From UBA349 sp964444115 (GTDB taxonomy: Archaea; Methanobacteriota; Methanobacteria; Methanobacteriales; Methanobacteriaceae), in contig CAYUFT010000106.1 in assembly GCA_964444115.1 (NCBI GenBank), forward strand, positions 1-6,968: a stretch of DNA of 6,968 nt, read 5' to 3'. Position numbers and translations under genes: made by a program. The notes under the pieces were generated by a model that did not search any database, was not told the origin of the DNA, and was given only the letters and a program-made list of their open reading frames with translations. The first letter of the stretch is position 1. The number at the start of each line of letters is the position of its first letter. Shown piece after piece: positions 1 to 5,189 of this stretch.

Positions 1-575
1 CCGCGGAGTCCAAAATCATGCTTAAGAATTTTGCAAAACTTATTGGGGGGGATCCCAACAAGCAGACCGTTTCAGCGTATTCCGAGATGTTGGACTATAT
101 CAACGGCCTGGAGCCCGCATACGAGGCCCTGTCCGATGAAGCTTTGCGCGCCAAGACCGCGGAGTTCAAGCAGCGTTTGAAGGCCGGCCAGAGCCTGGAC
201 GAGATCTTGCTAGACGCGTTCGCCGCAGTCCGAGAGGCCGCCAAACGCAGCATTGGCCTGCGCCCCTATGACGTGCAGCTAATGGGCGGCATGGCGCTGC
301 ACCAGGGCAAGATCGCCGAAATGCGCACGGGCGAGGGCAAGACCTTAGTGGCCACCATGCCGCTCTACCTGAACGCACTCACTGGGCGCGGCGTGCACCT
401 CATCACAGTGAACGATTATTTGGCACGACGCGACGCACGCTGGATGGCGCCGATCTATCAACTGCTCGGCTTGAGCGTGGGCGTGCTGCAAATGGGCTCA
501 CGCACTGAAGGCGGCCGCTTCGGATACATCGTTAACCTGGCCAAAGAAAACACCCACGAAAACGCATCAAGCAAA
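1..575. other. GC-rich bacterial segment, probable chimeric contig end
   Basis: The base composition changes abruptly near 560-576. The left part is GC-rich (38 of 60 G/C in 301-360) and the right part is AT-rich (13 of 60 in 601-660). The left part codes only for a bacterial SecA start. The right part begins with the reverse-strand stop codon of an archaeal tatD at 576-578. SecA likeness can be followed to about codon 182 (base 563) and the tatD gene is intact, so the breakpoint lies between about 540 and 576. No inverted repeat, integrase, tRNA or transposase is visible at the junction. The simplest reading is misassembly or contamination; recent insertion is the less likely alternative. 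Confidence 0.8.
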
Positions 576-629
576 TTAAATATCAAAAACTTTTTTAGCA
601 TTTTTTTCTGTGATATTATCAACTTTTGA
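18..629 (+). CDS. secA: Protein translocase subunit SecA, N-terminal fragment (3' truncated)
   Basis: SecA is the cytoplasmic ATPase that drives preproteins through the bacterial SecYEG channel. The first 180 or so of 203 codons match the beginning of the first nucleotide-binding domain. A Q-motif-like stretch YDVQLMGG lies at residues 84-91, Walker A RTGEGKT at 103-109 and motif Ia VNDYLARRDA at 131-140. The opening KLIGGDPNK and the stretch SVGVLQMGSRTEGG (153-166) resemble Chloroflexi/Anaerolineae SecA. A full SecA has roughly 800-1000 residues. Here likeness stops near residue 182, before the DEAD box, and the last 17 codons read antisense through the end of tatD to a chance stop. GGAG at 5-8 is a suitable ribosome binding site for the ATG at 18. 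The gene is not functional as it stands. Its GC-rich codon use is unlike every other gene here. The SecA identity is sure; the species group is a recollection-level judgement. Confidence 0.93.
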   Translation: MLKNFAKLIGGDPNKQTVSAYSEMLDYINGLEPAYEALSDEALRAKTAEFKQRLKAGQSLDEILLDAFAAVREAAKRSIGLRPYDVQLMGGMALHQGKIAEMRTGEGKTLVATMPLYLNALTGRGVHLITVNDYLARRDARWMAPIYQLLGLSVGVLQMGSRTEGGRFGYIVNLAKENTHENASSKLNIKNFFSIFFCDIINF

Positions 630-1334
630 AAGCTTATTTTCTTTTATCTCTGCAATTTTTTTAACCGCCTCTTCCACAAAGGCAGGTTCATTTTTTTCTC
701 CTTTAAAAGGAGATAAATACGGGCTATCAGTTTCAGTTAAAATGTATTTAAGAGGTATTTCCTTAGCCAAAACTTGATGGTGCTTAGAATAACATATCAT
801 AGTTGAAAATGAAGTATAATACTCTTCTTCTATAATTTTATTTGCTGTTTCTAAACTACCACTGTAACAATGAAAAATCACTTCTGGAATCGATTTATAT
901 TTTTTTACTATTTTAAAGGATTTTTCCTCAGAATCTCGGGCATGAACTATTAAAGGAAGTTCATATTCCTCAGCCAGCCCACAGAACTGATTAAATATTT
1001 TTTCCTGCCTTTTTCTACCTTCAGAATCTTTAACATGATAATAATCCATTCCTACTTCACCAATAGCCACCGCTTTATCAATATTTTCGTGAAGCTCTTC
1101 AATAACCTCTTCCACAACAGATTGTTCAGATTTAGAAGAATTAACTGGATGAAATCCTAACGATGGGAAAATAAATTTTTTATATTCCTCAGAAAGTTTT
1201 AATGCCCTCCTATTGCCATCTAAAGTTACACCAGAATTTACAATACAGGTAAGTTTTTTTTGAGCCCGCTTTATAATCTCTTCTCTGTCTTTATTAAAGT
1301 CCTTAAAATCAACATGGCAGTGTGTATCAATCAT
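576..1334 (-). CDS. tatD: TatD family metal-dependent hydrolase (putative DNase)
   Basis: This is a complete 252-residue TatD-like TIM-barrel hydrolase, a normal length for the family. Visible metal-site and family motifs are DTHCH (residues 3-7, His5 and His7), GFHP (60-63), AIGEVGMDYY (90-99, with Glu93), IVHAR with His131, IFHCYSG with His155, and TETDSPYL (200-207, with Asp203). Known TatD enzymes are Mg-dependent cytoplasmic 3'-5' nucleases linked to DNA repair and degradation. The exact substrate of archaeal members is not established. AAGGAG just upstream of the ATG supports the start. It is the last gene of the mtxX-uppS-tatD strand block, but 146 bp and an oligo-T tract separate it from uppS, so it may have its own promoter. 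Its stop codon directly abuts the foreign secA segment. The C-terminal ending NAKKVFDI is typical of the family, so the gene itself looks undamaged. Confidence 0.95.
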   Translation of the reverse strand: MIDTHCHVDFKDFNKDREEIIKRAQKKLTCIVNSGVTLDGNRRALKLSEEYKKFIFPSLGFHPVNSSKSEQSVVEEVIEELHENIDKAVAIGEVGMDYYHVKDSEGRKRQEKIFNQFCGLAEEYELPLIVHARDSEEKSFKIVKKYKSIPEVIFHCYSGSLETANKIIEEEYYTSFSTMICYSKHHQVLAKEIPLKYILTETDSPYLSPFKGEKNEPAFVEEAVKKIAEIKENKLSKVDNITEKNAKKVFDI

Positions 1335-1395
1335 AATTATCTCCTTATTTAATTTGGTGAATTTGACTAATTAATTTTATTATTGGAATACTAAA

Positions 1396-1410
1396 TTAAA
1401 ATAAACTTTC
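1396..1410 (-). promoter_or_regulatory. Possible TATA-box promoter of tatD
   Basis: On the minus strand a purine patch GAAAG is followed by TTTATTTTAA, a loose BRE plus TATA arrangement, 62-76 bases before the tatD ATG. It lies downstream of the oligo-T tract that should end the uppS transcript. The region is so AT-rich that chance matches are common, so this is only a candidate. Confidence 0.25.
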
Positions 1411-1462
1411 AAAATAAAATGGATTTTAATAAATTCAATTAATGAGTTTCGATATTTAAATG

Positions 1463-1472
1463 AAAAAAAAAA
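1463..1472 (-). terminator. Oligo-T terminator after uppS
   Basis: A run of ten T on the minus strand begins 9 bases after the uppS stop codon. Archaeal RNA polymerase terminates at T-rich tracts without needing a hairpin, and none is evident here. It would separate the mtxX-uppS transcript from tatD. Confidence 0.55.
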
Positions 1473-1480
1473 GATTTAAA

Positions 1481-2248
1481 TTAAATTCCATATCGTCTTT
1501 CTCTCTGTTGATATGACCTTAATGCCCTTAAAAAGTCCACTTTTCTAAGTTGAGGCCATAAACTATCACAGAAATAAAGTTCAGAATAAGAAGACTGCCA
1601 TAATAAGAAACCACTTAATCTTTCTTCCCCACTAGTCCTTATTATTAAATTAGGATCTTCCAGACCAGCTGTATAAAGATTCTTATTGATTAAATCTTCA
1701 TCAATATCTTCAGGGTTTATTTTTCCATCTCTAACGTCACGTGCTATTTTTTTTGTAGCATCAATAATTTCTAAACGTCCATCATATCCAATGGCAATAT
1801 TTACTTGGCGTTTGCTATATGATGCTGTAGAATCCTCTGCCACTTTTATAGCTTTTCTGACATTTTCCGGAAGTAGTTCCAGGTTTCCCACTGCTTTTAC
1901 CCTAACTTCATTTTTATGAATTTTTTTATTGCTGGCAATTCCTTCAAAATTTTCCTGGAAAAGTTTCATTAGGCCTTCTACTTCTTTATCGGACCTATTA
2001 AAGTTTTCAGTAGAAAACGCATAAGCCGTGACTATTTCAATGCCTAAATCCACACACCAATCCAGTACTTTTTCTAAGGTGCTTACTCCTCTTTTGTGTC
2101 CATCAATAACAGGAACATTGCCTTGGATTTTGGAATATCTGCGATTTCCATCCATGATAATTGCCACATGTTTAGGCATATTTTCTTCTTTAAGATTGCG
2201 TGAAATATACCATTCATAAAGTTTATAAACAGGTTTTAAGGATGACAT
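1481..2248 (-). CDS. uppS: Polyprenyl (undecaprenyl-type) diphosphate synthase, cis-prenyltransferase
   Basis: This 255-residue cis-prenyltransferase is expected to condense isopentenyl diphosphate units onto an allylic primer to give the long polyprenyl diphosphate that carries sugars and peptides across the membrane. In a pseudomurein-walled methanogen that means cell-wall precursor and surface glycan assembly. The family signature is complete: IMDGNRR at residues 31-37 with catalytic Asp33, GH at 50-51, FSTENFNR at 78-85, and the C-terminal RTSGEERLSGFLLWQ (204-218) with Glu223 in YSELYF. The spelling ERLSGFLLWQSSYSELYF is, from memory, that of archaeal homologues. The first 25 or so residues precede the catalytic core, as in other archaeal forms. 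The start is fixed by a strong AGGAGAGGT site at 2251-2259, which includes bases of the mtxX stop codon, so the two genes are very likely co-transcribed and translationally coupled. Exact chain length cannot be read from the sequence. Confidence 0.96.
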   Translation of the reverse strand: MSSLKPVYKLYEWYISRNLKEENMPKHVAIIMDGNRRYSKIQGNVPVIDGHKRGVSTLEKVLDWCVDLGIEIVTAYAFSTENFNRSDKEVEGLMKLFQENFEGIASNKKIHKNEVRVKAVGNLELLPENVRKAIKVAEDSTASYSKRQVNIAIGYDGRLEIIDATKKIARDVRDGKINPEDIDEDLINKNLYTAGLEDPNLIIRTSGEERLSGFLLWQSSYSELYFCDSLWPQLRKVDFLRALRSYQQRERRYGI

Positions 2249-2250
2249 TT

Positions 2251-2259
2251 ACCTCTCCT
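2251..2259 (-). promoter_or_regulatory. Shine-Dalgarno of uppS overlapping the mtxX stop
   Basis: The minus strand reads TAGGAGAGGTAA just before the uppS ATG. TAG is the mtxX stop, and its last two bases begin the AGGAGAGGT ribosome binding site. This fixes the uppS start and points to coupled translation. Confidence 0.75.
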
Positions 2260-3064
2260 ACATTTTTCTTTTGGCTAAGTAATGCGCAAAATTTATTGCT
2301 CTAATATATCCCTCAACACTCTGTGCTCGGGAAGTATCTATAAAAATCTGATCTATTCCCAAGGTAATCGCACCATAACTCTTTGCTGAGCCAACTAAAA
2401 CCAGGGATCGGAATATTAAATTTCCAGAAATACCATCTGGAGCTAAAATTAGATTACATTTATCTTTTATTGCATCTTCTATTAATATGTAGTAATGCTT
2501 AACAGAGTATTTATGCTTTATGATTGAAGTTAATTTTTCTCCATCCATAATTGATTTATGTATTTGTGAACTTCTTCCCACATCCTGAGATCTTCCACCA
2601 GATAAAACAGCTATTTTAGGTTCTTTACCTATTTTTTTCAGGAAATCACATGCCTGTTCCACGATTATCATTTTTTCTTCAATATTCTGGCCTTCATCAA
2701 TTCCCACAGGCGTCAGTAGAAAATAATTATTATCTAAGTTTATAACGGATGCACGATTAATTTTTCCAGGATTTATAAATTTTATAGATCTCTCATCATT
2801 CATCAAAGATTTAGATTCATTATCTTCTTCAATTATTATATTACTAATTTTATCTTTATCATAATTTTTAAGGTGTTTCATAACTAAAGAAGCACTTAAA
2901 GATCCTCTTACATAAGCATCTGCTTTCTCTTCTAAAAAAATGGACAATAATTCTTTTTCAGAACTGGTAAAAATAAAATTTATCTCCTGATTTTTAGCTC
3001 CTATTTTTTCAGCAGCTTCAATAATATTTTTATTCTCACCAACACCAATAGCGACTGTTTTCAT
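2258..3064 (-). CDS. mtxX: Methanogenesis marker protein MtxX (Mmp4)
   Basis: This 268-residue protein matches MtxX, a protein conserved in methanogens and counted among the methanogenesis markers. Its biochemical role is unknown. The name comes from an early link to methyltransferase genes, but the fold family is that of phosphate acetyl/butyryl transferases. Visible conserved patches are VRGSLSAS (52-59), TPVGIDEGQN (118-127), VLSGGRSQDVGRS (153-165), and APDGISGNLIFRSLVLVGSA (208-227). The last patch corresponds to the substrate-binding part of the phosphotransacetylase family. No signal peptide or membrane helix is seen, so it should be cytoplasmic. AAGGA about ten bases before the ATG supports the start. 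It is the first gene of a coupled pair with uppS. A true phosphotransacetylase is less likely because it is short and carries the MtxX-specific motifs. Confidence 0.88.
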   Translation of the reverse strand: MKTVAIGVGENKNIIEAAEKIGAKNQEINFIFTSSEKELLSIFLEEKADAYVRGSLSASLVMKHLKNYDKDKISNIIIEEDNESKSLMNDERSIKFINPGKINRASVINLDNNYFLLTPVGIDEGQNIEEKMIIVEQACDFLKKIGKEPKIAVLSGGRSQDVGRSSQIHKSIMDGEKLTSIIKHKYSVKHYYILIEDAIKDKCNLILAPDGISGNLIFRSLVLVGSAKSYGAITLGIDQIFIDTSRAQSVEGYIRAINFAHYLAKRKM

Positions 3065-3139
3065 TTAATACATTCCTTTATTAAAGATAATATGAAATTC
3101 AAGCAATAACTGATTTATTTAGCAAATTTTAAGAATTAT

Positions 3140-3153
3140 AATTTCATGAAATT
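3140..3153. repeat. 14-bp perfect palindrome, possible operator
   Basis: AATTTCATGAAATT is a perfect inverted repeat 76-89 bases upstream of the mtxX ATG, just after the point where the candidate mtxX TATA box would start transcription. A half-copy, TGAAATTCA, recurs at 3093-3101. A regulator site is possible, but AT-only palindromes arise easily in such DNA. Confidence 0.35.
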
Positions 3154-3184
3154 CATTTATTTTTTATTCTAAAAAAATATATTA

Positions 3185-3192
3185 TATATAAA
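3185..3192 (-). promoter_or_regulatory. Candidate TATA box of the mtxX-uppS operon
   Basis: The minus strand reads TTTATATA, close to the archaeal TATA consensus. Transcription would start about 25 bases further on, leaving a leader of roughly 95-100 nt before mtxX. The surrounding DNA is nearly all A/T, so other boxes could serve. Confidence 0.35.
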
Positions 3193-3343
3193 CATATATT
3201 TATTATAATGTAATCTTATTTATTAACAAGAACATTTATATTGAATTATAATAAATTAATTTAGTTATTGAATATTAACATATTATGAATTTTATTAATT
3301 AAATGAATTGAACTAACAAAAGACTGTTTTTTGTAATAATTAT

Positions 3344-3351
3344 TTTAAATA
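3344..3351 (+). promoter_or_regulatory. Candidate TATA box of the DUF4012 gene
   Basis: TTTAAATA exactly fits the archaeal TTTAWATA pattern and would start transcription near 3370-3375, giving a leader of about 60 nt. A second box, TTATATA at 3402-3408, is also possible but would place the start almost on the ribosome binding site (GAAGG, 3422-3426). Confidence 0.4.
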
Positions 3352-3433
3352 CAAGATATTAAGCTAAATAATTTCAAAATAACATTACAAAAACTAAAAA
3401 ATTATATAGAAAATTTATTAAGAAGGTTAAGAT

Positions 3434-4144
3434 ATGGATAAAAAGAGCATTATTATCATAATATTGTTTCTGGCCATTGTTGGACTGTCCGTAAGTGCCT
3501 ATCAACTTTATGTTTCCACTTCAGAAAATGTAACCATGGGTGAGCATAATGTGCTAGTCTTGTGTACTGATCCCAGCGAAGGTCGGCCAGGAATGGGTGC
3601 TGTAGACATGGCATTCATTATTAAATTAAAAGATGGAAATATAACTAAAATAACTCCAGTTTACCCTGGAGGTATGATGCACCCTACTGCTCCAGTTCCA
3701 GATTATTTAAAAAGTATTGGTGAAACAAAATTACGTTTACACGATTCTTTATGGGATAATGACACAGAAAAAGATGTTAAACTGGCCCAGGAAATAGTAG
3801 AAATCAATACTGGTCAGAAATCAGATGTCATTCTGGTAGTTACTGTTGATGCAGTTGATGCAGCTTTAAGGGCTATTGGTCCTATTTATGTGGAAGGGCT
3901 TGGTGATGTGAGTGGAAATTCACTTCAGTTACTTAGAGATGAACAAAACGGTGGTGTTTCTCGTGGAGATGCAGTACAAGGCATGATGACTGCCATATTA
4001 AATACTACACAAAATGATAAAAGTAAATATTTAACCCTGATTAATGTTGGAGTCAATCAATATAACCTGGGAAATATCTATGTTTATCCTAAAGGTGCAT
4101 TCGTCCAGTTCTTGATTTCAGAAGGAATTCAAAAAACTCTTTAA
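3434..4144 (+). CDS. DUF4012 family membrane-anchored protein, LCP-like
   Basis: This 236-residue protein has a short positively charged start (MDKK), then a hydrophobic helix at about residues 5-26, and should be anchored in the membrane with the rest outside the cell. The soluble part matches archaeal DUF4012 proteins, whose function is unknown. By eye it follows the order of LytR-CpsA-Psr (LCP) phosphotransferases: LVLCTDPSEGRPG (41-53, with Asp46 and Arg51) and Asp58 resemble the LCP start, VDAVDAALRAIGPIYV (138-153) resembles the LCP 'VD..G.V..V...GGV.V' stretch, and LLRDEQ plus SRGDAVQGMMTAIL (176-189) resembles the LCP 'R....GD.GR..RQQ.....L' block. LCP enzymes move glycans from polyprenyl carriers to the bacterial wall. 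A similar role on pseudomurein or glycoproteins is inference. GAAGG at 3422-3426 supports the ATG. It appears to be a single-gene unit ending in a hairpin and T-tract. Confidence 0.8.
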   Translation: MDKKSIIIIILFLAIVGLSVSAYQLYVSTSENVTMGEHNVLVLCTDPSEGRPGMGAVDMAFIIKLKDGNITKITPVYPGGMMHPTAPVPDYLKSIGETKLRLHDSLWDNDTEKDVKLAQEIVEINTGQKSDVILVVTVDAVDAALRAIGPIYVEGLGDVSGNSLQLLRDEQNGGVSRGDAVQGMMTAILNTTQNDKSKYLTLINVGVNQYNLGNIYVYPKGAFVQFLISEGIQKTL

Positions 4145-4180
4145 ATAGAGTTTTTTATTTTTTTTATTATTCTTTTTTAT
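4131..4180 (+). terminator. Hairpin plus T-rich terminator of the DUF4012 gene
   Basis: A perfect 10-bp stem, AAAAAACTCT paired with AGAGTTTTTT (4131-4140 and 4147-4156) around a six-base loop, overlaps the stop codon and runs into long T tracts to 4178. This resembles an intrinsic terminator; in archaea the T tracts alone would suffice. Confidence 0.65.
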
Positions 4181-4196
4181 TACCAAATAGAGTTTT
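4143..4196 (+). repeat. 12-bp direct repeat downstream of the DUF4012 gene
   Basis: AAATAGAGTTTT occurs at 4143-4154 and again at 4185-4196, 42 bases apart. The first copy is part of the terminator stem. The second has no partner arm close by. A small duplication of the gene end is a simple explanation. The rest of 4197-4358 is AT-rich and shows only a candidate promoter and a G-rich ribosome binding region. Confidence 0.5.
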
Positions 4197-4300
4197 ATTA
4201 TTAAATTAAAGCTATAGTAAGATCCATTATTAATATTTTTATTTTGAGACTACTTTTTAATATTAATAGAAAAATTAATAGGATATAGTTTACAAAAAAA

Positions 4301-4310
4301 TATACTATAT
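4301..4310 (+). promoter_or_regulatory. Candidate TATA box of the zinc-ribbon protein gene
   Basis: A run of A followed by TATACTATAT gives a BRE/TATA-like pattern about 70-80 bases before the ATG at 4380, with a predicted start near 4330 and a leader of about 50 nt. It is a candidate only, because the region is AT-rich. Confidence 0.35.
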
Positions 4311-4368
4311 TAATTAATTTATTAATTATCGAGTTTTAACACAATATTTATTGTTGGGTTGAGGCCTC

Positions 4369-4379
4369 GGGGGGATGAT
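4369..4379 (+). promoter_or_regulatory. G-rich ribosome binding site deciding the start at 4380
   Basis: GGGGGGATGAT lies directly before the ATG at 4380 and can pair with the CACCTCC-type 3' end of archaeal 16S rRNA, although the spacing to the ATG is tight. It falls inside the reading frame of a possible upstream TTG start at 4359, which argues for the ATG. A G-rich patch is striking in this AT-rich stretch. Confidence 0.5.
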
Positions 4380-5042
4380 ATGGTTTCAAATATGGATTTA
4401 TTTGAAAGTGGCATTGATAATATGTCAATAGGCGGATATCTTATTTGTGAGAATTGTAATGGTTATTACCAGTTGCAGGAAGGCGAATCACCTTCAGACT
4501 TTGATTTGTGTGAATGCGGGGGGCATTTAAACTATCAAGAAACTCATAATTTTATTTCTAAAAAGGAAAATGGAACGGATACTACACAATTAGAAGAAGA
4601 CCAACTTGATTATGAAGAAATTCAAGAAATGGTAATTAATCTGAAGAATAAAGCTGAAAAAAGGAAAAAACAGTTCGAAGAGCTTTCCAAAAAAGTTGAA
4701 ATCCAAGAAGAGATTTTAAATGAGATCAAGGATGGGAAACTCCCTATTTGGGAAAAAAATCCTAATAAAAATATTAAAACAGGATTTAAACCGTCTAAAA
4801 ACCCAGTAAATAATATTTCTGGAAATAGTGATATTTATCCATTTGATGAAAAGAACCTCAAAGAAACCATGGAAAAGGAAGAAAAAAAGCTTATGGCCCG
4901 TATTCAAGAGAAAAGAACCAATGTTCGTAACCAAAAGATTTCATCTTATTCCTTCAAAGAAAACATTTCCCCGCTAAAAGTAGCGTCAATAATAGCAATA
5001 ATAGTACTTATTTTAGCAATATATCTTTATTTCTTTAAATAG
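4380..5042 (+). CDS. Zinc-ribbon, coiled-coil, C-terminally membrane-anchored protein
   Basis: This is a predicted 220-residue protein of unknown function. Near the N-terminus CENC (Cys23, Cys26) and CECGG (Cys44, Cys46) make a four-cysteine zinc ribbon around YYQLQEGESPSDFD. I recall the 'YL.C..C.GYY.LQ.GESP.DFD.C.CGG' pattern from several Methanobacteriales proteins. Residues of about 71-121 are rich in Glu, Lys, Leu and Ile with coiled-coil character. A low-complexity Asn/Lys/Pro linker follows, then a second charged helix (ETMEKEEKKLMARIQEKR). The last 23 residues, from PLKVASIIAI, form one hydrophobic helix ending in FFK. There is no signal peptide, so the zinc ribbon and coiled coils should face the cytoplasm with a tail anchor. 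It could be a scaffold or sensor at the membrane. An alternative TTG start at 4359 would add seven residues. It stands alone between the DUF4012 gene and the convergent hemL. Confidence 0.75.
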   Translation: MVSNMDLFESGIDNMSIGGYLICENCNGYYQLQEGESPSDFDLCECGGHLNYQETHNFISKKENGTDTTQLEEDQLDYEEIQEMVINLKNKAEKRKKQFEELSKKVEIQEEILNEIKDGKLPIWEKNPNKNIKTGFKPSKNPVNNISGNSDIYPFDEKNLKETMEKEEKKLMARIQEKRTNVRNQKISSYSFKENISPLKVASIIAIIVLILAIYLYFFK

Positions 5043-5079
5043 AACTATTTTATATTTAAACTTAGTTTATTATTTGGCC

Positions 5080-5095
5080 TTGAATTCTAATTCAA
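5080..5095. repeat. Short inverted repeat between convergent genes
   Basis: TTGAAT-TCTA-ATTCAA forms a 6-bp stem (7 bp with a tighter loop) in the 147-bp gap between the zinc-ribbon gene and hemL. It might help transcription end from either side, but it lacks a good T run next to it and is weak. Confidence 0.3.
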
Positions 5096-5161
5096 ATTTG
5101 TTAATAATTAAGTAAATAAAAATAGAATTCAATAAACTATCTTGTCATTTATAATTATAAT

Positions 5162-5184
5162 TCAAAGAATTAAATCAAAGAATT
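5162..5184. repeat. TCAAAGAATT direct repeat after the hemL stop
   Basis: TCAAAGAATT occurs at 5162-5171 and 5175-5184, three bases apart, just past the hemL stop codon. Only two copies are present. It is probably a minor sequence slip in AT-rich spacer, with no assigned role. Confidence 0.45.
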
Positions 5185-5189
5185 GATTA

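Larger units (their letters stand above)
3065..3433. other. Divergent intergenic region, extremely AT-rich
   Basis: This 369-bp gap separates mtxX (leftward) from the DUF4012 gene (rightward). Only 6 of 60 bases in 3181-3240 and 5 of 60 in 3241-3300 are G or C, well below the flanking genes. I find no credible coding region, tRNA or stable GC-containing hairpin. It holds candidate TATA boxes for both directions, a 14-bp palindrome at 3140-3153, TGAAATTCA at both 3093-3101 and 3147-3155, and GAATTATAAT at both 3133-3142 and 3243-3252. It is best read as a two-way promoter region. Confidence 0.7.

Noticed and set aside
166..378. Open frame on the minus strand inside the secA fragment
   Set aside because: It runs antisense to clear SecA coding sequence, is rich in Arg, Pro and Cys as GC-rich shadows are, and matches no family I know.
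18..629. A working SecA acquired by the methanogen
   Set aside because: The gene stops before the DEAD box and all later domains. Its tail is antisense tatD, and composition differs from all neighbours.
1686..2219. Two open frames on the plus strand across uppS (1686-1919 and 2028-2219)
   Set aside because: Both are antisense to a complete, well conserved uppS. Their Ser/Phe/Ile-rich products are typical of shadow frames.
3065..3433. Replication origin in the AT-rich spacer
   Set aside because: No G-rich origin recognition boxes are visible and no cdc6/orc1 gene is next to it. High AT content alone is ordinary for spacers in this kind of genome.
4716..4934. Minus-strand open frame opposite the zinc-ribbon gene
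   Set aside because: Its Phe/Ile-rich product mirrors the Lys/Glu/Asn-rich coding strand, and no ribosome site stands out.
5080..5184. CRISPR-like or mobile-element repeats between the convergent genes
   Set aside because: Only two 10-bp copies and one weak stem are present, with no regular spacers, target duplications or transposase.
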